NCBI GenBank assembly: GCA_030762935.1
Contig: CM060893.1
Location: forward strand, 14,390,897-14,454,896
Source: Hymenopus coronatus
Taxonomy: Eukaryota > Arthropoda > Insecta > Mantodea > Hymenopodidae
Direction of reading: 5' to 3'
DNA length: 64,000 nucleotides
Below the pieces are notes generated by a model. The model was not told the origin of the DNA and did not search any database. It worked only from the letters and a program-made list of their open reading frames with translations. A program made the translations under genes and the position numbers. Position 1 is the first letter of the stretch; every line of letters begins with the position of its first letter. Positions 63,943 through 64,000 of the stretch are shown in pieces.

Positions 63943-64000
63943 TCCTCCCTGGGTAGTGTGGTGGTAGTGTGTCTGCCTCACATTCAAAAGGTCGTGAGTT
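63943..64000 (+). repeat. tRNA-derived SINE (family A), cut by window end
   Basis: CCTCCCTGGGTAGTGTGGTG, TGTCTGCCTCACATTC and AGGTCGTGAGTT match the start of the 37325 copy. Confidence 0.85.

Noticed and set aside
1..64000. CRISPR arrays, operons, ribosome binding sites
   Set aside because: None seen; spliced genes and SINEs show eukaryotic nuclear DNA.

Overview
This is nuclear DNA from an animal: AT-rich (roughly two thirds A+T), with spliced genes, introns of 1-6.5 kb and a dense load of transposable elements. Two protein-coding genes, both on the + strand, carry the recognisable host information. The strength of the match to both proteins, together with mariner, Tc1, pogo/Tigger, piggyBac, hAT, Penelope-like, LINE and tRNA-SINE relics, suggests an arthropod. 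I cannot name the species.

Gene 1 (878-14906) is the 3' end of WASHC5 (strumpellin), the large subunit of the endosomal WASH complex: four exons, about the last 239 residues, stop codon at 14904-14906 and an AATAAA signal at 15002. Gene 2 (20940-61628 and beyond) is WDR59, a GATOR2 subunit of the amino-acid/mTORC1 pathway. Fifteen exons join in frame to give the first 674 residues: the WD40 propeller, the RWD domain and part of the linker. The C-terminal third, including the RING/zinc region, lies beyond the window. The genes are tandem, about 6 kb apart, and that spacer holds a Tc1 relic, a Penelope relic, a hAT relic split by a SINE, a Tigger-type MITE and the WDR59 promoter.

Nearly everything else is mobile DNA. 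The commonest item is a family about 870 bp long, called HR870 here, with more than 20 full or partial copies in both orientations (near 12 kb, almost a fifth of the window). It has a 45-bp hairpin at one end, an internal TG/CA microsatellite, and a copy of the hairpin stem near the other end. At least seven Penelope-like relics are present, several with a GIY-YIG endonuclease segment and several arranged as large palindromes. Two of these palindromes have exact 13-bp target-site duplications. Two other elements have exact 8-bp duplications.

Layout: 1-877 gap and HR870 end; 878-14906 WASHC5, with mariner elements, an unknown 1-kb TIR element, two LINE relics and a pogo MITE in its introns; 14907-20939 intergenic; 20940-61628 WDR59, its introns filled with HR870 copies, fold-backs, SINEs, LINEs, a hAT MITE and piggyBac; 61629-64000 WDR59 intron 15, opening with a Penelope palindrome.

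The most notable points are two insertions touching WDR59 splice donors. A piggyBac relic makes up almost all of intron 12, and a Penelope palindrome duplicated the donor region of intron 15. The HR870 family and the palindromic Penelope copies are the other main points.
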